Assembly (NCBI RefSeq): GCF_035222375.1
Contig: NC_085890.1
Coordinates: 1,488,001-1,552,000, forward strand
DNA: 64,000 nucleotides
Direction: 5' to 3'
From: Podospora pseudocomata
Taxonomy: Eukaryota; Ascomycota; Sordariomycetes; Sordariales; Podosporaceae
Position numbers and translations under genes: made by a program. The notes beneath the pieces were generated by a model, which had not been told where the DNA came from, searched no databases, and saw nothing but the letters and a program-made list of their open reading frames with translations. Positions 36,258 through 47,549 of this stretch are shown one piece after another. Positions within the stretch are counted from its first letter, which is position 1. Each line of letters opens with the position of its first letter.

Positions 36258-36974
36258 GTGTCCGTGAGAATGGCTGTGGCCGTGACCGTGACCGTGGTTG
36301 TGTTCTGCACCAAATTCTATCAGCCTCCCATCTAGGTCCTTCAAAAATTCTGTTGTTCTTACCATGTAGAAAGGCAAAGCTGACGAGGTTCAGGGCGAGA
36401 CCTACGCCACCCACTATCAAGACCAGTTTGGGTTCTTCGACTTTCTCCATCTTTATAAAGCGCTCGATGGACTGGAATAAAATACTGAGCGCTAAAGCGA
36501 ACAAAAAGGATCCATTGAAAAAGGCGCCAAGCAGCGTAGATCGCTGCCAGCCGAAAGATAGTTCTTGAGGCGAGCCACTGCGCTCAGATACCTGCGAAGA
36601 GAAAGGTTAGCCGTAGGGCTTCATGAGGATGTATAAAATGAGTGTGACGTACAACAATGGCGACCAGAGTCACCACATAGCCGAGTAGATCATTTAGCTG
36701 GAGATTACGTGTCAGCAACCGGTCTATGCAACTCTCTTCTGCCTAGACCCGTAGATCTATACATACGTAGTGAATGGCATCAGCGTAGAGTGCCAAACTA
36801 CTAGTTTTGAAGGCGACTGTGTGATACAGGGTTAGTCGGACAGCGCCATCTGATGTTGCTCAAGGTTCGAGTGCGTTGTCAATACCTACCAACAAGCTCA
36901 CACACGAAGAAAGCGGTCGAGATGGCGATAATAATCGACACTCTTGTCCTCTTGTTGAGTTTCCTGGTCGCCAT
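35336..36974 (-). CDS. CDF-family zinc transporter (ZRC1/COT1-like)
   Basis: Six minus-strand exons: 36974-36890, 36816-36767, 36697-36653, 36591-36363, 36304-35685 and 35629-35336. They give 440 residues with frame kept at each junction. Introns are 73, 69, 61, 58 and 55 bases; the last uses a GC donor (GCAAGA). The protein starts MATRKLNKRTRVSIII and has six membrane segments. TM2 carries ADAIHYLND and TM5 HVLGDIAGN, together giving the His/Asp zinc-transport site of CDF proteins. Between TM4 and TM5 is a cytosolic loop with about 14 His-Gly/His-Glu/His-Ser dipeptides (about residues 138-165), expected to sense or pass zinc. The C-terminal ferredoxin-like domain (IPGVLAVHELHVWRL) is present and ends in a Cys-rich tail. 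Yeast relatives load zinc or cobalt into the vacuole in exchange for protons. It lies divergent to iml1, 1.4 kb away. Confidence 0.93.
36190..36304 (-). repeat. Histidine-rich coding repeat (CAY-GGN) in the zinc transporter loop
   Basis: A hexanucleotide-type repeat (ATGGGC/CATGGG; plus strand CCCATG) is nearly perfect at 36225-36256 and degenerate on either side. It encodes alternating His-Gly and His-Glu. Such tracts change length by slippage without loss of frame. Confidence 0.85.
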
Positions 36975-38371
36975 GGTAGATTATTCGGGGACTGGGCTGG
37001 CGAAGAGTAGTGTGAGCAAACTGATAGCAGAAGAAAAGTAGCAGAAGGAAGCTCTCGCTGACAGCAAACTGATGTGTGTGATATCAAGACACCGCAGTAG
37101 GCGGGGCAAACAATGCCAATATCTCTGTTGGTTGCGACTTTGCGACCTGTGGACCTCTCGTTGCCATGAAGCATGGACTAGGAAGCTGGCTCAACAGATA
37201 AATCTTCAATCTTGCAGGATTGCAGAGCACCGCATGGCCAGGAAGCTGAGAGTAGATCTGTCGATTTTGCATCTGCAGTCACTTGAATGAGTGAGTGTCT
37301 AGCTCGCACGGCCTTAGTGCTGCACAGGAGCATTCGACCTTAAGAGCATGCAGGGTGAGGTGTGTTGTGTGTTGCAGATGGCAGCCGGACCGGTAAATTG
37401 GGACGCCCGGTGTCTGCGAGAGACTCCGAGCAAGATACTGAGGTGAGATAAAGTATGACGTGGTAATGTGTGAGCGTGTACACAGAAGAGGAGGATCCTC
37501 AACTCCGAGAGCGGGAGCAGGTGGCCGCCCAGAGAGCAGAGAAATGAAGACCAGTGGTTCAGAGAGGGAATGTCGGCCATATCAATGAATAATTTGGTGC
37601 AAGAAGAAGCTGGATTTAATTAGCGCCAAATGGCTTCAAGCTTCAAATTGACCGGATGGTGGCTTGCTTTCAAGTGGGCAGCCGCTGTCAGTGCATGTGC
37701 CTCATCCACGTTTCCCTCTTGAGGAAGTAGCAACTGCGGCAACTGACTGCTGCCTAAGAAAATTAAGAGATGTCTCCCTGGTTCTAAAGAGTGCCATTGC
37801 TTCGAGAACAGATCCAAGACAAGATCACAAAGGTCCGGAGCATGCCATCTCTTATTCTTTTCCTTGGTGTCTCTCAGGCCACAAGATAACTAACTGGACA
37901 GAAATGTTACACAGTCACCAAGCTGTACAACAACATCGGCACACCGAAAAGCGGCCGGACACCGGACAATTTGTAAGACTGATTCGATTCAGTGCCGAGG
38001 GATTGCTCTTGCCCGGGGTGATGTAATTCTGGAATTCTGGAGGTGAGGTTTGGAGATGAAAAGCAATCACCAATCATATCCCAGCAACAGCCACACCCAG
38101 CTGTTCCCGGCAGGCACCACACTTGCAGGGATATGGATCGCGGGGGACAGGGGAACGGGTCATTGCGCTAACTCTATTGAGAAGGCGGGGAAATAATCCT
38201 GGATTTTGCCAACGATAGCTCACGTCAATACCGTTTACAGGTGCTGAAGGTCGGACGGACAATGCGAAATGCAAATGCGACAGCTTTTTCGACGACGATA
38301 CGAAGACATGATTTTTCGACGGCGAAAAGAGCAACCATAACCCTACAATCTCAATTTGATGAGAAAGCTCA
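36975..38371. other. Divergent promoter region between the zinc transporter and iml1
   Basis: 1.4 kb shared upstream region. No ORF with coding character and no convincing short-motif cluster was recognised. Pyrimidine-rich stretches just before 38372 fit a transcript leader of iml1. Confidence 0.5.
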
Positions 38372-41300
38372 ATGTCGTCGAGAACCGCCTCGGCCGACGC
38401 GCCGGGGCCTGCAAAAGGCGCTCAGGGTTGGCCGTCCCACCTTCGCCAGTTCAGTAAAGCCAGCGCAGAGGAGCAACCGCATCTATATCCCAATCTCAAT
38501 CCCCATTCACCGGCAGACACGATCACTTCGAGCAGTTCGACGATTCGCGAGCGACCCCAGTCGGCGAAACGCCCAGAACGAAGATGGACCGTGACTGTCA
38601 ACGAAGCGCTTTCCAGCGACGAAGTGTTGCTCAACTTTGAGCTGCTAGGGGACGATATCCAGCCAGGCAGCCTCGTGGCTATCGATGTGCTAAAGTCAGA
38701 AACCGAGAAGCAGCATCACCCAGCACGCAGCAAAGATGACAGCTCTGCGGGTTGCAAGCCAAAGCGCTACATATGTATCGCCAAAGACTTGAATAAGGAT
38801 TTCAGGGCTCGATACCCCATGGTCGAAGTCTATGTCGCCAAACATATCGCAGAAGCCTTCGGGTGGAGGAAGGGTACACAAGTTACTGTCGCTCCAGTAT
38901 GATGCCCTTTTCAACTTTGTGGATGGGAATTGTCCCTAACGAAGATCTTTCCAGATTGACAGCACGAACCCGGCCGTTGAAGCATCTCACCTCGAGCTCT
39001 GCTTTAAAGATCAGTATCTTTCGCGAGCTGATATGTGGCGTATGGCAGTGGGAATGCTTTCAGAGCGGACCGTATACAAAGGACAGATGATCCTGTTCAT
39101 GGGTACCGTCAAGGCGCAGGTCACAGCTGTGTATGTTGACGGACGCCAAATTCATTCTGCCTTCTTCGGCCGCGACACAAAGCCCATATTCCGCAGCGAA
39201 TCCGCTCGATATGTTCTTTTCATCCAGATGTCCCGCGAGATGTGGGACTTTGACTCGGATGGTTCCGGCGAGATCATGTTTAACAAAGTGGTCAACGGGT
39301 TCCTGCCAGCGCTCTTCAAGAAGTGGGCAGCTATGAAGCTGAAGCATCTTGTCACCATCGTGTTGTTTGCACGCGTCGAGTACGACAGGGGTATTTCGAC
39401 TGAACTCGGCAATGACGCTGTTCAAAACCTTTACTACACCGGCATTCAGTCCTCTGGAAACCGCCGCCCATACAAGGACTTCTATAGGGTAGTCGTCAGT
39501 GAGATGGGCAGTGGTGAGTGGACCAAAATCTTGCATCAGCTCAAGCGGGAGTTTAACTACTTCCGCAAGGACATCAGCACCCACCACATGAAGGCCATAA
39601 CATGGTCACCCTTCCCTGGCTCGGATGATCCTGCGACTCGCGAGTCAACCCTCAACAGGATCAAAGCTGAAGCTTCTCGAGCGGTGCACGGAAACTTCCT
39701 TGAAGCCATCAACATGGCCTCTTCGTTGTACGCCCACGATTACATTGACAGAGACTTGACGAGGACCGGAGTGTCTATTGTGGTCATTAGTCCCAGTCCT
39801 GGCGTTTTCGAGGTCGACTACGACGCGCTTCGTCGAACGACTGAATCTCTTGTGGGTAATGGCATCGGCATTGACTTGATCTGCATACCAAAGATACCAC
39901 TGCACTCTGTCCCGCTGTTTCGTTATCGTGCTCCTCAAAACTCGGAGCTCGCTCGCCAAAGGTCGAAGCTGAACATGAGCAGCGGAAGTACCCCAAAGCA
40001 GACCAGTTCGGTGTTTGGGAGTTACAGCAGTCAAGTAGGGTTATTTTCTCCTGGAAAAGGATTCGAAATGGCCCGCCGTGGTGAGCCTTTCGGTCAACGC
40101 TTCGCACAAGATGAATTTGTCTCCGCTGTGCCCCAGTGGCTTCATGTGTCATACTGGACGGGCGCGTCTGAAGAAGCACTTTCTTATCAGGGAATTGCTT
40201 TGTCGGTTTCGGACGCGCCTCATGGTGACGCCGGAGACGAGTTCCCAATTCGATGTCGCATGTATGACTTGCAAATGCGAAGCGTGATGGAAACCAATGA
40301 GATCGAGACCCAGCCGCTGCACATGGATCCATATTTCCCTCTGTCGGCGCTCCAGGCCACTCAGATCCCCCAACCGCACATCGATTCCGATGGGACGATA
40401 TTTGTCAAGAACACCAAGGTCCCAGAGACTCTTTTTGAACACGTCTATGGCTTCCAGAAGTTTGTCCCTGATAGAAACAGCAAACATGCGGAACGATCAC
40501 TGTGGAAACAACTGCAACAGTATGACGACTCCAGGGCACGACTGCCAACTTCCCGGAGGATTGCTGGTCCTCACAGGCATGGGCGTATGTACGAGGATGT
40601 TCCAAGAAAGCAAGTGTCGGAAGATACCAGCCTGCTGAGTACCTCCTTTAGCGAGCGTCGTCCTTCCACTGCTATTCAACCCGCAATTTCTGGGCTTTCT
40701 CAATTTCATCGGCAGAGCTCTGACAGGTTGGAGGTCCCATCTTCCTTGTCGACCAACCGTAAAAGTCCTGCTGGGTCTAGTAACGCCAGCAGCACCGCTA
40801 CTTCGTCTCCCACCAAGGCCCCTAAGTTCATGCGACAGATCAGCCGTTCGAGTGCGGGTTTTAAGATAGCCGCTCCTAAGGCAGCCGTCGCAGAATTGAG
40901 CGTCCAGAGTGTTGAGGCCTCGCGGCCCTCGGGTCCACACGATCACAGGATGGGCAATGCTCGCGGAGATCAACGACCAATGTCTTCGGACAAGACAAGA
41001 ATGGGTTCGCCTTTGTTCAACCAAGGCAGTTTCTCCTCTCACACGTTTGCACAGGGGCACCTGTCTCCTGGAGATTTGGGCAGCAAGCCGATCCTGATCA
41101 GAAACCAACAGCTGAGTGGTATCAGCATGGCCAATTCGATTCTGGCCTCAACACTGCGCCCAGAGCCTACTCGCCTCGACCGGGACATAAAAAAGTCCAA
41201 CGCCATCCGGAACGACGATGCTAATCGGCTTAACAAGTCCAAATTATTGGCGGATGCCATGCCGGAGTTGCCAACCACTTTGTCTCCCACCACAGCTCTG

Positions 41301-44183
41301 AACCCGTGGCTGACAATCCTGAACCCGTCCAATACCAAACCTGAGGATGTGAACATGGCTTCTCTGTACAGCCGCTGGCAGCACGTATTTCCAAGACCCG
41401 CCGAAATGAGAGTCATGAAGTGGAAGTCGTTGTGTTCTCCGGCTGCTGTCCCACTTACGTCTGAGTACTTCCCCACAAAGGCTCAGTTTGAGTCAGAGTA
41501 CCAGCGCCAGCCTTACAATGTGTCACAAAATATGGACGACGGGCTGTCCGAGGAACCAAGGTCGCGTGACGACTTGCTGCGAGAGTTGATTAGTTTGCGC
41601 TTTTGCCAGGGATTCCAAATCATCGTCGGCCCAGCGGTTGCGAAGGCTTTCGGCCAGAAACAACTCAAGGTTGCTGATGTCTTCTCCAGAGACCACATGA
41701 TGGAAGATGGCACGAGCATTTTCATGTCGGCTGGTAATACCATACATCAGCTGTCGTGTGTCAACGGGACTGAAGTGGAAGTCAATATCTTTGTTCGAAA
41801 GCCGACGGAAAGTTCTCCGCAGGTTTATGACGGGGCATCATCGAGGTACAAGCCGGCCATTCGGACACTGTTGGATCAACGCTACAGGACAAGCGAGTTT
41901 GATCTTGTGACGCCCAAGTCAGAGCGGAACTGGAATTACATTGATGCTTTTGTCGCTGGCCACAATGACGAACTGACGGAGCATCTGAGGTTCTGGCGTG
42001 CGAGATTCGTTCTGATCCCTATTACGGGCAGACACGCATCGCTACCCCGGGCACAGAGCGGAGATAGTGACGAGGAGATTCGTATTGAGGGGATCCGCAA
42101 GCTTGCTCAGTTGTGGCAGAGGTACCGATACGTTCCTCCGAATGAAAGACGGCTCCAAGGTCCGGGCCAGCGGAGGAAGAAGGAGGCCAATCCTCTTGAT
42201 ATTGTTTACAAGACCGAGGATCCATCTGTGGTCATTGCGGCCGAACTCGAGACATTGCCTTTGCTGGAAGGTGTGGACCGCAAGGGAGGGTTAGTGAGAA
42301 GAGGGGAGCAGTTTTCAAAGAAGAACTTTAGCTTGGCTGCTCTGGCGGAGGCTATACAGCAACCGGTGGAACAAGGTGGTGTCCGTATGCAGAACCGCAG
42401 ATGGCATTTGCGCCTGCATTACAACTGCTTCATCGGTTCTGACATGACGAGTTGGCTTCTAGACAACTTTGAGGATCTTGAGGACCGGGAAGAGGCAGAG
42501 GCTCTAGGTAATCGGCTCATGGTATGTGACGACAAGGAGAAAGACAAAGAGGGCAATAAGAAAGAGAGCGGAGGCCTATTCGTGCACGTTGAGAAGCGCC
42601 ATTCGTTTAGGGACGGGCAGTACTTTTACCAGATCAGCAGCGAATACGCAAAGCCTCAGCCCAGTTGGTTCAAGCGAACCCAACAGTTCTCCATACCGAC
42701 AACGCCCATGTCAGAGAACATGCCTCGGGATTTACGGGTTGGCATCTCGAGACCGACTTCTATCCATGAAGAGAATTCTTCAACCTCTGGCGCTTCAACA
42801 CCAACGGCACCACCCACTGTCATCGGCGGCAAGAAACCCAAAGTTGTTCTCAGCAAGTCTATCAAGTACGACGTCGACCATCGCAAAAAGTCCTACCGGC
42901 CCGAGATTGTCGAACTTCATTACGACCGCCTCCACAACCCAGAAAACTGTTACCATATCCGCGTCGACTGGATGAACGTCACTGCCAAGCTCATCGAAGA
43001 CGCCGTTGAGAACTGGGCAAGGGAAGCAGCCCAGTACAGTCTCCGACTGGTTGAAGTCCCCATAGCAGAAGCCTGCTCGATCAGCTACATCAACCCCTTC
43101 CGCCGACCCTACATCATGAAACTCGCCCTCCCACCACCCGACCAGTCACCCGTCACATATTACGACTCTAATTCCTTCACCCCCTCCGCCCAGCCGGGGA
43201 AGCATTTCTACCAAAAGGCCATCCTGCGCAAATTCGACTTTGTCCTCGACGTCGAAGCAGCGTCCAACTTTCCCTCCAACGTCGACGTGTCCTACTCGTG
43301 GGGAAAGCCAGACTTCAGATATACCCAGTACATCCACCGGTCGGGGTCTGTCCTGGCGCAAATTACAGACGAGGGGGATCTTCTCTTGTTGGCAAACAGG
43401 TTGTATAGCAGCCGAGCTGCTGCCGCCAGGGAGAGGGAGATGCAGAGGGAACTCCGGACGGAGCACCCTGCCCTCGGTGTGAACAGTGCCGTCGCCACGC
43501 CTGGTGGTGTTCCGGGACGGGCGATGACGCCCCTGGGTGGTTACCCGGCGTTTAACCTCCCCACTCCGAGTGGGGGAATTAGTTCGGAGCCGGTGACGTC
43601 TTCTCCGTCGATTAAACCGGGTTTTTTGTCGCCTATCATTCGACCTGTTGGGGCAACGGCGATGAGTCACCCGCCTTCTGCTGGGGGTGGAGGGGGTAGT
43701 GCGTTTGGTACACCGGGGATATTGCAAAAGGGGCCGGGGTGGAGCTGGACGGGGCAGGAGCCGGAGATGGTGAAGGATGAGCTGGAGAGGTTTTGTAGGG
43801 ATACGGGGGCATTGGACCAGTTCTATCGGGAGCAGCGGATGGCTGCTGTTGTTAGGGAGGCGGGCGGGGGGGTTAGTGCTGGGGGTATTGGGGCTGTTGG
43901 GGGGGGAGTTGTTGGGGCGGGGGGGGTGGGGAGTACGCCGGTAGCGGAGGGGAATATCCCTGTTATTGGGCTGCCGGGAAATATTATTGGGAGCGTTGGG
44001 GGGGAGAGTGGTAGTGGGGCAGTGGGAATGGGGATGGGAATCAGTCCGAGGGTGGGGAGCCCGGCTTTTATGATGGGGGCGGGGGAGAGGTTTTTGAGAC
44101 GGGGGAGTGTGCAGATTGCGGGGGGGTTGGAGGGGTTGAGGATGACGGGGAAGGGGGAGGGGAAGGGGGATTGGGGGGGATAA
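38372..44183 (+). CDS. iml1: Iml1 (DEPDC5 homologue), GATOR1/SEACIT subunit
   Basis: Two exons, 38372-38896 and 38955-44183, with one 58-base intron (GTATGA..CCAG), give 1917 residues. The junction reads VTVAP|IDSTNP. The N-terminal third holds the conserved Iml1 domain ([62 protein letters not shown]-like segments). A DEP domain follows at about residues 1300-1395 ([20 protein letters not shown], then [16 protein letters not shown]). A conserved C-terminal domain follows ([20 protein letters not shown]). Iml1 with Npr2 and Npr3 forms the Rag-directed GAP complex on the vacuole that lowers TORC1 activity when amino acids are short. The last 110 residues (from about 43850) are almost pure Gly/Val/Met low complexity on a G-rich coding strand, apparently dispensable. 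Serine-rich disordered stretches lie at about residues 620-800. Confidence 0.95.
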
Positions 44184-47100
44184 GTACAGGAGGGATAGGA
44201 TATGATCGGAGGGGAAACCCGGGATAGGGAGCTGGCGATTTGTCTGTGAGTTTAGGGCGAGGGGTGGTTTGGATTGTTGGGGTGGCCTGTGATAGTCTGA
44301 GGATTAATTAAGAAATATATCCGTAGGTATCTCAGGTATATAAAAATGACTTTAGAAGCCGAGGAAAAGCACTTTACAATCATTTCTCCATGATTTCGGT
44401 TACGATTGTTGAGTCCTTGAGACCCCTTAATATTATCTATGTGAGGTATGCTACTTAAGTAGGTTTGTCCCCGACGTGTGTGTCTCTAATGATGCCCTGC
44501 CCCTTCCCTTGTCGGGGGGCTCTAGGCAGGCGGTGTTAACGTGCGGCGATGGTGGAGAGACTGCCCGTTTGGTAGTCACATCGTTGGGAGCTGGATGAAG
44601 CCACCGCTTGAACGACGATATCTCTAGGTACCCTTACCGCGTTCGCAAGCGGGGACGTGGCCTACGGTGGTGTGTGTGCGCTTTGAGACGTGCAAGATCG
44701 AGCGGTTGCGCGCGCGTGTGTGTATATGAGTGTCCATTGCGGTGGATATCTGGAGAAGTCAAGTAGAAGAGGTGCGGCTGTTTGCTTGGGTGGCCACTTG
44801 ATGATGGTGGATGAAGTAGAAGAGTATTTTGGATGATATAATACCTCTAAGAATGTTGCCTTTGAGACGATATGATGCTCGGATGATAAGATATGTCTAT
44901 GAGATGAGAGGTTTTGTCGGAATGAGAGGGAGCTCATGATATTGTATAAATAAATCCATCGGTATCTACCCGGGTGTATTGATATTTTGAGTAAAAGGAT
45001 CTTGAACACCTTCGACCTTCATAGCCTTCGACAAACCAAGTTAAGTCAAGTCAAATATTAGGTTAGATTTGACTTGTTTGACTTGGTGCCTACCTACCTA
45101 CCTTGGCACTGGTGTTTTTGAGACGAGTCCCATCCTTGGAAGATGGAGATCTTTAGGATTAGTAGTATCTTGGGAGACGATGACCTTAGAGAAAAACTAT
45201 CATCACTCAAGGCTTCAACTTCCAATCCTAAGTTTGTGGCTGCTTTAAGTTTAAACCAGAGATTGTTCATTATGTTTAACTGCGAAGCAGAAGCTAGGGG
45301 TTAAACAGATTTCAAGTTGAGAATCCGTCACAAACAAAGACGCCTACATCCACGAAGAGACCTCACATCCTACCATATATAAGCCTCATAACTCCTCTAG
45401 TTCCGTACCCTACACACTGCAAAGTCCGATATATAAACCTACCTAATTCCAAGGTACCCAAATAGAATTATGTAGGTATATCAAATCTATCAAGTCATCC
45501 AAATTCATCGGAAATCCAGATTCGCCAGAGTTTCAGCTACGTCTGGTTTGCTTATTTGGACTTGTTTAGTATTAGCTTCGGCAGGTCTGATTGCCGGTTT
45601 GCAACTCAGACAACCTACCGGAAATGAAGCTTGGATAGCGTCTTAATAATGCTCGGATTTACCTCAAGTATGACAATGCGCCAATGCTGTTGTAGAAAAT
45701 GATAGAGGTTTTGTTCATACTAAGACAGAGTTAATTATATATATAGATCTTCAAGCATGAAGGTACTCCTAAATATCTTCCTCGGTCTTAACAGATGTGT
45801 TAAAAAATGGAATGTCTTATAATATAACTTGTTTTATTTGTAGAATGATCTTGCAATTCTTGTTCAACGTTAAGAATAACCTTGATAAGTATTTTATTAG
45901 GGAAGAGTCTGGTGGAAGAAGCCACAGTGGCATCCCAAAGTATAGGTGCAAGATAGTTGATTTGGCAGAAAACTGTGGTGTATAGAGAAGGCTATGCAAC
46001 ATGCATGTATCTGTGCACCCCTGCCATTGGCATTGCTACTGCCATTGCGACTGCCTGGCCTCAACTTGCTTATCAGAGTCGTGGAATTATTTTACAATTA
46101 AAAGTAGCAGATATGTTGGAACTAACCAGGTGCTTATTTTCTAAACAACCCTTGGGGTGCTACGGTAGGTACTTAGTTTGAGTGTAAGGAGAAATAAGGC
46201 AAGCCGTCTTTGTGAACCTCGGCCGCTTGGCTCAGGCTTTGGTGAGGGCGAATCTGCTGTGGTTTGTGTCAGCCCCTGATTCTGGGTATCTAAGCTTAAA
46301 CTGCTAACTGCTTTATTTGAGAGTTGATGTGATAGGTCAACAGTTACTCCAAGAGAAATGATAAGAATGGAGTGTAAGCCAAGCTCTGTGGGATTGAGAG
46401 TTGTGAGAGTGAAAAGGACAAGCTTGTGGTGGACGCTTGAACCACGTCAACCCCAGATCGGCGCCAGGTGGCGGCCTTGGCAAAAGCTTGTTCCGACAGG
46501 GGTCACAAAATGGGCAACGGTACCTGACTTACAGAAGAACTGTCCAATCATGGGGCGGTATTTGCTCCAAGAGCTTCACCAGGACGACAGACTTGCATGG
46601 ATGGAGGGTTTGATGAATCTCATCGTTGGATTCACCGTTGCACCGTTGGTCTGCAAGAGGACAGTGGGAATACAAATCGGTTCTTTGAGAGACTGTGGGT
46701 GCGTGCGGTTGGGGGCCTCCAGGAAATGATCAGCTATGGGATGGATGGTGAGGTGAGGTGAGGGTTGACATCACTTCCTGCCGAGACCCAGCTCACATGA
46801 GAAACAGCGGCAGGTAACTCTTTCCCGGTATTGACTGTCATACTCCCCAGACCGAGAGTCTGCCTCCTTGGGTCGCCAAAACTTCGCTCATCACTGTCCC
46901 AGAAGCGCTGACATGAACCTCTGCGGACCGCCACCAACCTCGAGCTCTTGATATCTCATCCCGTCGCGATCCCTAGGCAACACCACCACATGGCAGTGCA
47001 CTGCCCCTCCTCACCTCCACCCTCTTGGTTTCGCGAAACAGCTGCTACTGCCACGACACCACTTATCAAACACACCTATCAACTCCGGATCATCAAGGTG

Positions 47101-47549
47101 CTCATTCGTCTTTGCATCTCATGCTTACGCCCTCATATCCTTACCGCTGTGTTTCGTGAAGTTTCACTCTGGCCATAAGACCAGTTGACACCTTACAAGA
47201 TCGGTCATTCGTGCGAGGCGGGGAGCACCAATCGCGCACTTATCTACATGTCCTCTTTCGCACCTTCGTAGCCAACAGTCGCTCCTCGTTTCCTGTGCAC
47301 CGCAATCAATCTTGAGAGGACGCTCCTCCTCACCAACAACCAAATCACCCTCCACCAACCGCCAATCGCGACAACACCCCACCACAAAGCCGTTGTGCCT
47401 CCCTTGCACGGCGCCACCGATTCATCCTACCCAAACCACCGGGACCTCAAGCGGCGAGATTACGTCGTGAGCACGCCGACCAGCTCTAAAATACCAGATA
47501 AGCTTTCCGAGCCCCTCTCTCGACCCACTTCACCACAAGCGCGTGGACA
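44184..47549. other. 3.4 kb gap, AT-rich centre
   Basis: It begins with the iml1 3' untranslated region and ends with the leader of the exchanger gene. The centre (about 44950-46180) is clearly AT-richer than the flanks, with many short stops in all frames, as in decayed or repeat-derived DNA. An imperfect inverted repeat lies at 45035-45088, followed directly by CCTACCTACCTACC. No transposase or reverse-transcriptase remnant was recognised. Sequence from about 46940 is C-rich and pyrimidine-rich, typical of a 5' leader. Confidence 0.5.
45035..45088. repeat. Imperfect inverted repeat
   Basis: The arms are 45035-45056 and 45067-45088 around a 10-base loop. The inner 10 bases (CAAGTCAAAT) match perfectly, as does an outer block of 7 (ACCAAGT), with a bulge between. 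The right arm runs into a CCTACC tandem. Confidence 0.7.

Noticed and set aside
44950-46180. AT-rich stretch as a transposon mutated by RIP
   Set aside because: Only the base composition fits; no transposon protein fragments, long terminal repeats or paired copies were recognised within the window.
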